Source: an uncultured Chloroflexota bacterium
Lineage (GTDB): Bacteria; Chloroflexota; Limnocylindria; Limnocylindrales; Limnocylindraceae
Length of the DNA: 9,056 nt
Direction: 5' to 3'
Assembly: GCA_903851225.1 (NCBI GenBank)
Contig: CAINNT010000063.1
Location: forward strand, 1 to 9,056
The translations under genes were made by a program, and so were the position numbers. The notes beneath the pieces are model-generated. The model was not told the origin of the DNA. It searched no databases and worked only from the letters and a program-made list of their open reading frames with translations. Position 1 is the first letter of the stretch. Every line of letters starts with the position of its first letter. Positions 1 to 6,926 of this stretch are shown here, in pieces.

Positions 1-1903
1 AAAGCGCCTCGGTCGGGGCGCCGGAGTTCGTGAGCGCTCGCAGCGCGGCGAGTGCATCGTGCAACATTTCGCCCTTCGCCTGAGCGGCAAGTTCGCTCCA
101 GGGTTCGCTCGGCGAGGAGCGGTGTTGCGCGATTCCCCAGAAGACAACTCGGCCATAAGCGGGAAGCCGCAGCGTCAAACCGTTCCGCACAAGTGACGCA
201 GTTGACACGAGGAGGCTGCGGTTGGTGATCGCATCTCGCAGCTCAACGACATCTCCTGCCTCTTCCGAGATCCCGAGTCGTTCGGCGATCGTGCTTGCTG
301 GGAGTGGACTCGCTGGCACCTCGTTGAGCGAACTTAGTGGAGCGACCGACGGCGACGCATGGTGGATCGTAAGCTCTGCCGCCGTATCGCTGTTGAGGGC
401 GATCACGAGGGTGCGAGCGCTCCCAGCCGCGTTGCTGAAGGCGTAGGCACTCTCTCGTGCGGCCACACTATCGCTCCGCGCTTCGAACCAGCGAAAGTCA
501 GAGACGCCAGCGAAGAGGTGCCGGGCACGAAGGAGCGGAGCTATCTCCCGGTCGTATCGCTCAACGTGGTCTGGGCTGATTGGGTCGCTGGTGCGCGGCG
601 CCCGATACTCCATGCCGTAGCGCTCACGTTGCCCCTCCCATTGACCGTGGCCGAGCATCGGCACGCCAGGTAGGGTCGCCGCCAACGTCGCAGCAAGAAA
701 CGCACGATCGCCAATCCCGAATCCCACCGCGGCTGGCTCCTCGTCGGGGGTCGTGAGGAAGTTGACATAGCGGCGCAGCATCTCCGGGTCGTAGGCTGTG
801 GTGTCACGCAGAATCGTGCGGTATTCGGTGTTCTTGCCGTCACGTAGCATCGTCATGAAGGCGGAGTTGTAGACCCGGTGCATGCCAAGTCCGCGAACGA
901 AGTAGCCCTCGAGAAGCCAGAAGGCCTCGGCGAGGAGCATCGTCCCTGGAACCTCGCGCTCCACGCGCTCAACCACCTCGCGCCAGAACTCGCGCGGCAG
1001 GCGCTTGGCGAACTCGCGGTCAGTCAGCGCAAACTCGCTGCGCGAGGGGATAGCCGCGTCGGTTCCACTCGCCGGATACCAGAGCCGGCGAATGTGCTGT
1101 GCCGCGAGCGTCATCGCCGCATCGAAGCGAATGATGTCGGAACGTCGCGCCACCGCGAGGATCTCCTGGATCACCGCCTCGCGCGCTTCGGCATTGAGGT
1201 AGTCGATCTGGGCGGTGTCCTTCCACGGCATATTGGTGCCATCGTTGCCGTGATAGATGTACTGCAGCGAATCAGTGGCGCGGCGCTCGAACGCAACGGC
1301 GGCATCATCTCCGCGCCCGTATCCGTCTTCGATACGGATGGCGATTCCGGGCTCCCGAGAGAGGTCCTCGCCGCTGTAGCGATAGTTCTTGAACGGTGGG
1401 TGAGCAGAGGAGAGGAGGAGCTCGGGTCGTTCGCTTACCCAGCGCCCATCGATGGCGACATGGTTGGGGACCATGTCGGTGACGATGCGGATGCCGGCGG
1501 CGCCAGCCCGAGTTCGCAGCGTTGCCAGTGCGACATCTCCGCCAAGTGCCTCATCGACGACGTATTCGGCGACGGCGTAGGCCGAACCTTCAGCATCGTG
1601 GTCGCCAGCGGTGACCTTCATTGCACGAGAGGCGGCGCTGCGCCGCCAGATGCCGATCGGCCAGAGAGCGCTGATGCCGCGCTGAGCGAGTAGTTGCAAC
1701 TCCTCGGCGGGGATCTCATCGAGGCGCTGGATTGAGGTGCCGTATCGCGTCGAGAGTTGCGCCAGCCATACGAGGAGGTGTTTCGCCTGGATGACGACCT
1801 CGCCCATCCACGGGGCATCGACGCCGTATCGCGGTGGCTCTGGGGCGCCGAGGGCCGGCTCCTCTCCTCGAATCATCGCTACGCCCCAGAGTGGTGACTG
1901 CAC
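1..1903 (-). CDS. GH13 alpha-amylase-family enzyme, C-terminus beyond window
   Basis: A glycoside hydrolase family 13 enzyme acting on alpha-1,4-glucans such as starch, glycogen or maltodextrin; hydrolase versus transglycosylase cannot be decided. 634 residues are visible and the frame is still open at base 1. Numbered from the GTG at 1903, the GH13 regions appear in order: region I DMVPNHV (D143, H148), region II RFDAAM with nucleophile D261, region III LLAEAFW with acid/base E326, and region IV FLTTPDEE with D387 as the expected transition-state aspartate. Region IV lacks the usual His-Asp pair. After the barrel comes a beta-rich stretch, then a helical start of a further domain. No signal peptide is visible, so it is probably cytoplasmic. 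The GTG at 1903 lies 8 bases after a TATCCT box; the in-frame ATG at 1876 is the alternative and shortens the protein by 9 residues. The motifs HRVYNSAFM and YGMEYR recall long uncharacterised amylase-like proteins of Chloroflexota-type genomes (recollection, not a search). It lies near the debranching enzyme gene, on the same strand. Confidence 0.95.
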   Translation of the reverse strand, partial: MQSPLWGVAMIRGEEPALGAPEPPRYGVDAPWMGEVVIQAKHLLVWLAQLSTRYGTSIQRLDEIPAEELQLLAQRGISALWPIGIWRRSAASRAMKVTAGDHDAEGSAYAVAEYVVDEALGGDVALATLRTRAGAAGIRIVTDMVPNHVAIDGRWVSERPELLLSSAHPPFKNYRYSGEDLSREPGIAIRIEDGYGRGDDAAVAFERRATDSLQYIYHGNDGTNMPWKDTAQIDYLNAEAREAVIQEILAVARRSDIIRFDAAMTLAAQHIRRLWYPASGTDAAIPSRSEFALTDREFAKRLPREFWREVVERVEREVPGTMLLAEAFWLLEGYFVRGLGMHRVYNSAFMTMLRDGKNTEYRTILRDTTAYDPEMLRRYVNFLTTPDEEPAAVGFGIGDRAFLAATLAATLPGVPMLGHGQWEGQRERYGMEYRAPRTSDPISPDHVERYDREIAPLLRARHLFAGVSDFRWFEARSDSVAARESAYAFSNAAGSARTLVIALNSDTAAELTIHHASPSVAPLSSLNEVPASPLPASTIAERLGISEEAGDVVELRDAITNRSLLVSTASLVRNGLTLRLPAYGRVVFWGIAQHRSSPSEPWSELAAQAKGEMLHDALAALRALTNSGAPTEAL

Positions 1904-1911
1904 ATACGTGG

Positions 1912-1917
1912 AGGATA
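1912..1917 (-). promoter_or_regulatory. Putative -10 box TATCCT of the GH13 gene
   Basis: TATCCT on the minus strand ends 8 bases before the GTG at 1903 and 6 bases before an overlapping out-of-frame ATG at 1905. No Shine-Dalgarno sequence lies between, which fits a leaderless or near-leaderless transcript. No TTGACA-like -35 was recognised. Confidence 0.45.
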
Positions 1918-1935
1918 GGGGTGCGGAGTGGGTGA

Positions 1936-1941
1936 TAGGCT
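1936..1941 (+). promoter_or_regulatory. Putative extended -10 box TAGGCT of the 8-helix membrane gene
   Basis: TAGGCT is preceded by TGA, giving the TGn-TAnnnT form of an extended -10, which can work without a -35. It ends exactly 6 bases before the ATG at 1948. There is no Shine-Dalgarno sequence in those 6 bases, so the mRNA probably starts at or next to the A of ATG. Confidence 0.55.
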
Positions 1942-1947
1942 GCTGCG

Positions 1948-2763
1948 ATGCCTGTTGAGACCGTTGCGCGCTCCCTCTCGTTCATCAACTGGGTGGTGGT
2001 GAGCGGCCTTGCGGCCGGCAGCTTGGCTGCCATCCTTCTGCTCACCCACCGTTCTGAATCGACGCGGGGCTATCGAGGCTTCACCGTCTTCGCCGCTGGT
2101 GGCTGGGCCTTTCTCGCCTGGTTGGCGGACGGGGCGCTTCCGGTTCCCTCCGCCGATGCGCCGATCCGAGCAGCGGCGCCAGAGATCGATGCGCTCCGTC
2201 GGCTCCTCCTCGTGCTCGTCGCCTGTCTCGCGACGCTCTGGACGCTGCGCATCGCCCGTGGAAGCGACGGTCGACACGTCGGCGCGCTTACCGTTGGCAC
2301 CGCAGTCGCCGCCCTCATCGCAGCGGCTATTGGCTGGGCGCCTACACCACTCGTTGCGGTGGCGCTCGCTCTCCAGCTCCTGATCCTCGCCGCAGTCACC
2401 GGCGGGTCTTTTGCGGCGATGGTTCTTGCCCACTGGTACCTCGTCACACCGAAACTTCCTGAATCGCCACTCTTGCTGCTGAGTCGTGCAGTCGGCATCG
2501 GTATCGGTGTGCAGATCGCCCTCTTTCTCATCTGGCAACTCGTCGGACTCGGGGGACTCGGCGCAGGGTGGGACTTCTTCGCCATCTTGCGACTGGTGAT
2601 CGGGCTGATCTTCCCGGCGCTCCTCACCTACGCGGGGTGGCGTACCGCCAAGGCGCGCTCCATGGAGTCGGCAACGGGGCTGCTCTACATCGATCTCGGC
2701 GCAATCGCGACCGGAACAATCCTTGCCGCGGGACTCTTCTTCGGCGCTGGAATTCTCGTCTAG
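1948..2763 (+). CDS. Polytopic membrane protein of unknown function, about 8 helices
   Basis: 271 residues, nearly all in hydrophobic segments at roughly 12-32, 44-63, 84-101, 112-129, 133-163, 180-199, 210-229 and 243-268. Arg/Lys-rich loops at about 33-43, 101-111 and 229-241 put those loops in the cytoplasm and suggest both termini outside. The most distinctive piece is AHWYLVTPKLP (161-171) at the end of helix 5; H162 is a buried histidine that could be a metal or heme ligand, but there is no direct support. I do not recognise a named family; the segment around SATGLLYI (241-248) feels like a conserved hypothetical family of Chloroflexota or Actinobacteria. The start is set by the -10 box 6 bases upstream. 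It diverges from the GH13 gene (44-base gap), and its TAG stop overlaps the TAG of the debranching enzyme through a shared CTAG. Confidence 0.85.
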   Translation: MPVETVARSLSFINWVVVSGLAAGSLAAILLLTHRSESTRGYRGFTVFAAGGWAFLAWLADGALPVPSADAPIRAAAPEIDALRRLLLVLVACLATLWTLRIARGSDGRHVGALTVGTAVAALIAAAIGWAPTPLVAVALALQLLILAAVTGGSFAAMVLAHWYLVTPKLPESPLLLLSRAVGIGIGVQIALFLIWQLVGLGGLGAGWDFFAILRLVIGLIFPALLTYAGWRTAKARSMESATGLLYIDLGAIATGTILAAGLFFGAGILV

Positions 2764-4907
2764 CGCTTCGACTCCTGTGCGGTAGCGCGAAGCGCAGCCA
2801 CTCTGCGCTCGATGCGCAACAGCTCGCTGACGCTCCATGCCTGCGCGAAGCAGGCGACGGGCGTGAATGGTGCATCACCCGTCGCGTTCTCCGAGATCGT
2901 GCCAAGACCCGCCTCGCGGAGATGTGCGCGATACGGCGCAAGCGCCTCGGTCACGAGTGACAGTGCAGCAGCGCGACCTTCAGGGCTCGTGAGGTCGTGC
3001 ACGGCGAAGGCGCTATCTGCCCACGGACCGATGAGCCAGAGCCATCCTAGCCCCTGGTGATATGCGCCATCGCGCGACCTCCGGTCACCGTCGTAGTCGC
3101 CACGATAGGCGGGATCACTCGGCGCCAGCGAACGAATCCCGATTGGGGCGCGCAGCTGGGCATCGGCTGCGGCGAAGGCGCGCTGCGCTTCAGCGGCAGG
3201 GATCAGGTCGCCTCCGAGACCGAGGGCGATGAACTGATTCGGTCGAAGGGCAAGGTCATCGCCGTCAGGGCCATCAACCACATCGGCAAGCCACGGCACC
3301 TCGGTGCGAATGAATCGCGCACGGAAGCTCGCTCGGACGCGATCGGCGTAATCATCGAGCTCATTGGCGAGACGCGCGGCATCAGCCACGCTTGCGCTGA
3401 TCACCGAATCACGCAGCCAGTCGCTGATGCTGCGTAGCGCGCGATACCAGAGCGCTGAGATCTCGATCGGCTTTCCGCGCCGCGGGGTAACCACCCAGTC
3501 GTCGAGTTTCGCATCCATCCAGGTGAGCTGACGACCTGCGGCCGATCCCACGATGAGGCCGTCGCTGTCGGCGCCGATGCCGAAATCGGTGCCATCGCGG
3601 TATGCGGCGACGATACTCAGCAGCGTGGGCAGCAGTTCGGCGCCAAGGGTGCGATCGCCGGTGGCCGCGACGTGTGCCCGCGCCGCCTCGATGTACCAGA
3701 GCGGCGCGTCGATGGTGTGGTACTCAGGCATCTCGTCGACGCGATCGGGGAAGTTGTTCGGCAGCAGCCCGCGACGCACCCATGGTGCGAAGGAGCGCAA
3801 CACCGTTGCGCCAATCTCGGGACGTCCAGTCGCCAACGTCAAGCCTCGCAACGCGATCGCCGTGTCACGCAGCCAGTCGTTGAACCAGGGGTATCCGGCA
3901 ATCACCGACCAGCCGAGTGGCGCCGCGGGATCCGCAGGTCCGGGCGTTGCGGGAATTCTTCGACGCACGAGGAAGTCGTCAGCAGCGAGCACGAGCGCCT
4001 GCAGCTCGTCGCTCGCACCGATCGCGGCATCGGCACCATCACCGACTGATTGCGCACGTGCGAGCAGATCGCGATCATGCGCCTCGCTCTCGGCGAGGAG
4101 CGATGCCCCTCCGCCGCCCGCCATCGCCGCGAAGAGATCGGCGGGTGGTCGACCGATGCCGCCACCCTCGGTCGCAACCAACAGCGAGGCGCTCTCGCCA
4201 GGTTCGAGCCGCACGCTCCAACGCAACGGCACGGCGTAGTCAGATCGGTCCGCCTCGACTCGCGCCGCGTCATGCCGGTGGAACAGTCCCCGAATCGCTC
4301 CAGCATCTACTGCAAGCGCACCGCCGTCGCAGCGAACCTGCACCTCGGGCCACTCGGAGCTCATTCGCCACGTGCCCTGCTGCGCACGCTCATCCACGCC
4401 TGAGGTTGCGCACGCCAGGTCGCCAACGAGGGCGTCATGGTGGTCGTGTGCGGTGGCGGTGAGGCGCAACAGCAGATCGACGCCCGAGGTGGCAGCCGCT
4501 TCGAGGCAGAACGTGAGCAACACTGCGTTCGCTCCAGGGATCGCTGAGTGGCGCTCGGTCAGTCGTCCAGTTGGGAGGGCCCACTCTTTCGTGACACCGC
4601 CAACGCCGACAGCAACCTCGCGGAGCGGTGCGCCAAGCTGCGGCGAGAATCGATCCGGCTCGATTTCGAAGGTGAAGAGTGGCAACCAATCGCCGTCGGT
4701 CCGTGCCCAGAGCATTGGCGGACCAACAAGCACCGTGCGCGCAACGGGTGGCTGCAGCGCCGCCACGAGGAGGCCGTGATATCGACGCCCTGGTGCGCCA
4801 AGGGGGGAGAGGGCGGTGTAACCGCCGAGCCCGTTGCCAAGCAACAGCTCGCGCTCCTGCGCGCGAGGTAGATCGGTGAGGTCCGCGGTGGAGAGGGAGG
4901 TGCTCAT
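2760..4907 (-). CDS. Glycogen debranching enzyme (amylo-alpha-1,6-glucosidase, prokaryotic type)
   Basis: 715 residues, a normal length for the prokaryotic debranching enzyme (GH133 type), which hydrolyses alpha-1,6 branch points of glycogen or limit dextrins in the cytoplasm. The N-terminal sandwich domain (about 18-300) opens with LLGNGLGGY (22-30) and RRYHGLLVA (41-49), the usual N-terminal signature. The C-terminal (alpha/alpha)6 barrel (about 310-710) contains YPWFNDWLRDT with R347-D348, HTIDAPLWYIEA, and near the end ISEN..GD.PF.P.ACFAQAWS around E673; these blocks hold the family's acidic active-site residues. The ATG at 4907 is right because the family N-terminus follows at once. The gene begins 21 bases after the greA stop; only a GGAG 12 bases before the ATG could serve as ribosome binding site, so it is probably co-transcribed with greA. 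It pairs functionally with the GH13 gene downstream. Its stop overlaps the convergent membrane gene. Confidence 0.95.
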   Translation of the reverse strand: MSTSLSTADLTDLPRAQERELLLGNGLGGYTALSPLGAPGRRYHGLLVAALQPPVARTVLVGPPMLWARTDGDWLPLFTFEIEPDRFSPQLGAPLREVAVGVGGVTKEWALPTGRLTERHSAIPGANAVLLTFCLEAAATSGVDLLLRLTATAHDHHDALVGDLACATSGVDERAQQGTWRMSSEWPEVQVRCDGGALAVDAGAIRGLFHRHDAARVEADRSDYAVPLRWSVRLEPGESASLLVATEGGGIGRPPADLFAAMAGGGGASLLAESEAHDRDLLARAQSVGDGADAAIGASDELQALVLAADDFLVRRRIPATPGPADPAAPLGWSVIAGYPWFNDWLRDTAIALRGLTLATGRPEIGATVLRSFAPWVRRGLLPNNFPDRVDEMPEYHTIDAPLWYIEAARAHVAATGDRTLGAELLPTLLSIVAAYRDGTDFGIGADSDGLIVGSAAGRQLTWMDAKLDDWVVTPRRGKPIEISALWYRALRSISDWLRDSVISASVADAARLANELDDYADRVRASFRARFIRTEVPWLADVVDGPDGDDLALRPNQFIALGLGGDLIPAAEAQRAFAAADAQLRAPIGIRSLAPSDPAYRGDYDGDRRSRDGAYHQGLGWLWLIGPWADSAFAVHDLTSPEGRAAALSLVTEALAPYRAHLREAGLGTISENATGDAPFTPVACFAQAWSVSELLRIERRVAALRATAQESKR
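2763..2795 (+). terminator. Possible stem-loop after the 8-helix membrane gene
   Basis: A perfect 8-base inverted repeat, GCGCTTCG (2763-2770) and CGAAGCGC (2788-2795), is separated by 17 bases and begins on the last base of the plus-strand stop codon. There is no T-run after it, so it is not a standard intrinsic terminator. It lies within the last codons of the debranching enzyme gene on the other strand, whose codon choice could also create it by chance. Confidence 0.3.
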
Positions 4908-4928
4908 CGCGCTCGCGCGCTCCGGGGA

Positions 4929-5399
4929 CTAGGAGATCTTCTTGATGGTGTAGTTGATCTCGTTGCCGTTCGGCAGGGTAACGACGACCTTGTCGCCAAC
5001 CTTGCGCCCGATCAAGGCCTTGCCGAGGGGGCTCTCATTGGAGATCTTTGGTGGCTCGCCGCTCGGATCGGCCTCAGTGGATCCAACGATCAAATAGTCG
5101 CGGCTCTTGCGCTCGGCGGTAACGGTGACGGTCGAGCCAAGCGCAACCTCATCGGTGCTGGAGCTCTCGTCGATGATCTCGGCATTGCGCAGCTTCTCTT
5201 CGATCTCCAAGATCTTCCCCTCAATGAACGACTGCTCGTTTCGGGCGATCTCGTAGTCGGCGTTTTCACGCAGGTCACCGAGCTCCTTCGCCGCCTTGAT
5301 GCGCGCGATGACCGCTGGGCGCTGTGAGTGGATAAGGTCATGCAGCTCGGCCTCGAGCGCAGCCTTCCCAGATTCCGTGAGATAGACGGGTCCAACCAT
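4929..5399 (-). CDS. greA: Transcription elongation factor GreA
   Basis: 156 residues, the standard GreA length. GreA binds the secondary channel of RNA polymerase and stimulates cleavage of backtracked RNA, rescuing stalled complexes. The N-terminal coiled coil covers about residues 8-75 and carries the tip motif GDLRENADYE with D42 and E45, equivalent to the Mg-coordinating acidic pair of the E. coli protein. The C-terminal FKBP-like domain (about 80-156) ends with the typical SPLGKALIGRKVGDKV block (about 124-139). The start MVGPVYLTESG matches the family N-terminus. The upstream small membrane gene ends only 10 bases away, yet there is no Shine-Dalgarno sequence; instead a TAGACT box ends 7 bases before the ATG. 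The debranching enzyme gene follows after 21 bases. Nothing is missing or truncated. Confidence 0.98.
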   Translation of the reverse strand: MVGPVYLTESGKAALEAELHDLIHSQRPAVIARIKAAKELGDLRENADYEIARNEQSFIEGKILEIEEKLRNAEIIDESSSTDEVALGSTVTVTAERKSRDYLIVGSTEADPSGEPPKISNESPLGKALIGRKVGDKVVVTLPNGNEINYTIKKIS

Positions 5400-5406
5400 G
5401 CGGGGG

Positions 5407-5412
5407 AGTCTA
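5407..5412 (-). promoter_or_regulatory. Putative -10 box TAGACT of greA
   Basis: TAGACT on the minus strand ends 7 bases before the greA ATG, and its first three bases are the TAG stop codon of the upstream gene. No -35 was recognised and no Shine-Dalgarno sequence is present, which points to leaderless initiation of greA even though it sits close behind a same-strand gene. Confidence 0.5.
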
Positions 5413-5802
5413 GCCGTTCGCCGCCCCCGTGGCGCCCCCCTGACGAATCGCGAGGGCCAGGAGCGTGCTCAGCCCGAGCATGGCGATCTGTGGTGCCAGG
5501 GGGCTGCCAGCCAGGATCAGGAGCACCGAGAGCCCGAAGCTTATGAAGATCTGGGCACGTGGCGACCTACCTCCCGCAGCGGTCCGCGCCGCAATGGCAC
5601 CGAGGAGCAGCAGGTCGAGGGCCCCGAGGGCGATCGTCGCAAACGACGCATAGGCGACGAGGCGGTCATAGCCCCCTTCGGCTGGAAGTGCTCCGCCCAG
5701 GAGTCCATAGGTCATCGCCCCCGAGGCAACAAGGCCAACGCCCCGCACGAACTCAGCCGCCCCCAATGCTGCATAGCTCATCAGGATCGGACCTCTCATC
5801 AT
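5410..5802 (-). CDS. Small membrane protein of unknown function, about 4 helices
   Basis: 130 residues with hydrophobic segments at about 7-38, 47-71, 84-99 and 103-119, separated by short charged loops (DR at 46-47, RTAAGGRSPR at 73-82). No enzyme motif and no conserved Cys or His is visible, and I do not recognise a family. The frame stays open upstream to an ATG at 5850, but that extension (MRLPRRLCRV...) is basic, overlaps the promoter zone and is almost certainly untranslated. I place the start at the ATG at 5802, which has a TACGCT box ending 7 bases upstream; the adjacent ATG at 5799 and another at 5781 are alternatives. It lies 10 bases ahead of greA and may share its transcript. The gene is supported by coherent helices and tight packing rather than by homology. 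Confidence 0.75.
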   Translation of the reverse strand: MMRGPILMSYAALGAAEFVRGVGLVASGAMTYGLLGGALPAEGGYDRLVAYASFATIALGALDLLLLGAIAARTAAGGRSPRAQIFISFGLSVLLILAGSPLAPQIAMLGLSTLLALAIRQGGATGAANG

Positions 5803-5809
5803 GCGGTGG

Positions 5810-5815
5810 AGCGTA
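5810..5815 (-). promoter_or_regulatory. Putative -10 box TACGCT of the small membrane gene
   Basis: TACGCT on the minus strand ends 7 bases before the ATG at 5802, the same placement as for greA and the HAD gene. No Shine-Dalgarno sequence intervenes. It supports 5802 over the upstream ATG at 5850 as the true start. Confidence 0.5.
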
Positions 5816-5847
5816 GCGTGTACCCGACAGAGGCGACGAGGAAGGCG

Positions 5848-5853
5848 CATACT
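5848..5853 (+). promoter_or_regulatory. Putative -10 box CATACT of the 10-helix membrane gene
   Basis: CATACT ends 6 bases before the ATG at 5860, in the same register as the other plus-strand boxes, but its first base departs from the TAnnnT pattern, so it is the weakest of the set. The 6 intervening bases are pyrimidines only and cannot hold a Shine-Dalgarno sequence. Confidence 0.35.
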
Positions 5854-5859
5854 CCCCTC

Positions 5860-6921
5860 ATGAAGAGAGCCGCACAGCGCACGACAACCGGCGCGTCCTT
5901 GAGGCTCGATGTTGTCATCGCCTCACTCCTCCTAAACGCGGGGATCCTCCTCGCTCTTGTCACCTGGATCACCGCGGATCGGCTTGATCGCTGGTCCTGG
6001 ATTAGCGACGAGCAGGTGCGCACCGTTGTCTCCATCGCTGCCACGGGGCTTCCCGTGGCAATCCTTGCGAACCTCTTGGGTCGACTGCTTCGTCGACTCT
6101 CTGCAGAGTTGGGAACCGGCACGCTCCTTGCACTCATCGCGTCGCTCAGCGCTCTCTTCACCACAGCAGCGGTCCTGCACACAGCACTGCCATGGGGAGT
6201 CGCCGATGAGGTTCAGTTCCTCCATGTTGTGATCAACGGCGCAACGATCTTCTTCATGGCTCGCATCTTTGCGCGGCGCGCGCGACTGGCAGCTGACTGG
6301 ATCAGTGTCACCGGAACGATCTTCGCCGTGGGGCTTCTCCCACTCGGCCTAACCTCGCTACTGTTTGAACTGAAGCCAACTCCGACTCTGCCGTTTCCCG
6401 CTGTCATTCAGGACCCGTGGAACATCGCGAGCGCCGCTCTCTATCTTGCGGCGCTGCTCCCGGCACTCTTCGCGGGGCGCGAACTTCTGCGAGCTGAATC
6501 CGCGAGGTACCGCCCGATTGAGCGACGGTACGTCGAGGTTCTCGCCGCGTTCGGCGTCGGCGCCCTTGCAGCCGTCTTGGCGCCGATTGGAACCTCGCAG
6601 CTCTACGACACGCTACAAACATGTACCAACGAATATGTCTGCACCCGACCACCAGGGGAGTGGATCGTGATCGGCCTCCTGACTGGCTTGACCGCCTGGC
6701 GGCTGATTCGGGGTGCTGAACGGGCGAAGCAGCCGCTCCTCTGGATCGGCGCGCTTCCTCCCGTGGTCACGACCGCAATTGCGATCAACATGTATCTCCC
6801 TGCCGAACTCGGTGGCCTTCCGATCGCGGGTGCGCTGATCGCCGTTGGCGGCCTCCTGCTCCTGCGACGCGCTACGATGGCGGCAGCGCCGCGTCCGCGG
6901 CGAGCATCGAAAGGGAGGTAG
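5860..6921 (+). CDS. Polytopic membrane protein of unknown function, about 10 helices, with external Cys pair
   Basis: 353 residues from the ATG at 5860. Hydrophobic segments at about 15-37, 53-74, 85-108, 117-137, 147-168, 187-206, 225-245, 268-284, 292-311 and 319-336 make ten helices. The basic residues fall in the N-terminus, alternate loops (RLLRRL 75-80, ARRARLA 138-144, the Arg-rich 207-223, RLIRGAERAK 281-290) and the C-terminal tail, so both ends are predicted inside. The external loop between helices 7 and 8 holds C255 and C261 (CTNEYVC), a likely disulfide. I recognise no family; substrate and function are unknown. The frame is open back to 5398, but that part lies opposite the small membrane gene and is not coding. 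The gene is divergent from that gene and is followed by the glutaredoxin 5 bases after its TAG stop. Confidence 0.85.
   Translation: MKRAAQRTTTGASLRLDVVIASLLLNAGILLALVTWITADRLDRWSWISDEQVRTVVSIAATGLPVAILANLLGRLLRRLSAELGTGTLLALIASLSALFTTAAVLHTALPWGVADEVQFLHVVINGATIFFMARIFARRARLAADWISVTGTIFAVGLLPLGLTSLLFELKPTPTLPFPAVIQDPWNIASAALYLAALLPALFAGRELLRAESARYRPIERRYVEVLAAFGVGALAAVLAPIGTSQLYDTLQTCTNEYVCTRPPGEWIVIGLLTGLTAWRLIRGAERAKQPLLWIGALPPVVTTAIAINMYLPAELGGLPIAGALIAVGGLLLLRRATMAAAPRPRRASKGR
6913..6919 (+). promoter_or_regulatory. Shine-Dalgarno sequence of the glutaredoxin gene
   Basis: GGGAGGT ends 7 bases before the ATG at 6927 and overlaps the stop codon of the upstream membrane gene. It is the only strong ribosome binding site in the window and implies translation from an internal position of a two-gene mRNA. 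Confidence 0.75.
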
Positions 6922-6926
6922 TACCC

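Noticed and set aside
878..1693. Plus-strand open frame of 271 codons opposite the GH13 gene
   Set aside because: The minus strand carries all GH13 motifs without interruption; the plus frame encodes no recognisable pattern and is an antisense shadow of GC-rich codons.
1879..2838. Minus-strand open frame of 319 codons, rich in Arg, Glu and Asp
   Set aside because: It mirrors the hydrophobic codons of the 8-helix membrane protein, runs past that gene's stop into the debranching gene, and has no domain-like pattern.
3553..4239. Plus-strand open frame of 228 codons opposite the debranching enzyme
   Set aside because: The Ser/Arg/Pro-rich low-complexity translation is typical of an antisense frame; the debranching enzyme reads clearly on the other strand.
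5401..5445. G-run and C-run around the greA start as a hairpin terminator or riboswitch
   Set aside because: The G and C tracts could pair, but the segment is mostly coding for the small membrane protein's C-terminus, has no T-run, and matches no riboswitch I know.
2760..5802. Small membrane protein, GreA and debranching enzyme as a functional unit
   Set aside because: Close spacing supports shared transcription, but there is no biochemical link between transcript cleavage and glycogen debranching; in a genome this compact, adjacency alone means little.
5803..5850. Start of the small membrane gene at the ATG at 5850
   Set aside because: It would place 16 basic residues in front and cover the TACGCT box that is correctly spaced for the ATG at 5802.
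5398..5859. N-terminal extension of the 10-helix membrane protein back to the ATG at 5398
   Set aside because: The extension is charged and featureless, lies opposite the small membrane gene and crosses both divergent promoters. The ATG at 5860 starts just before the first helix.
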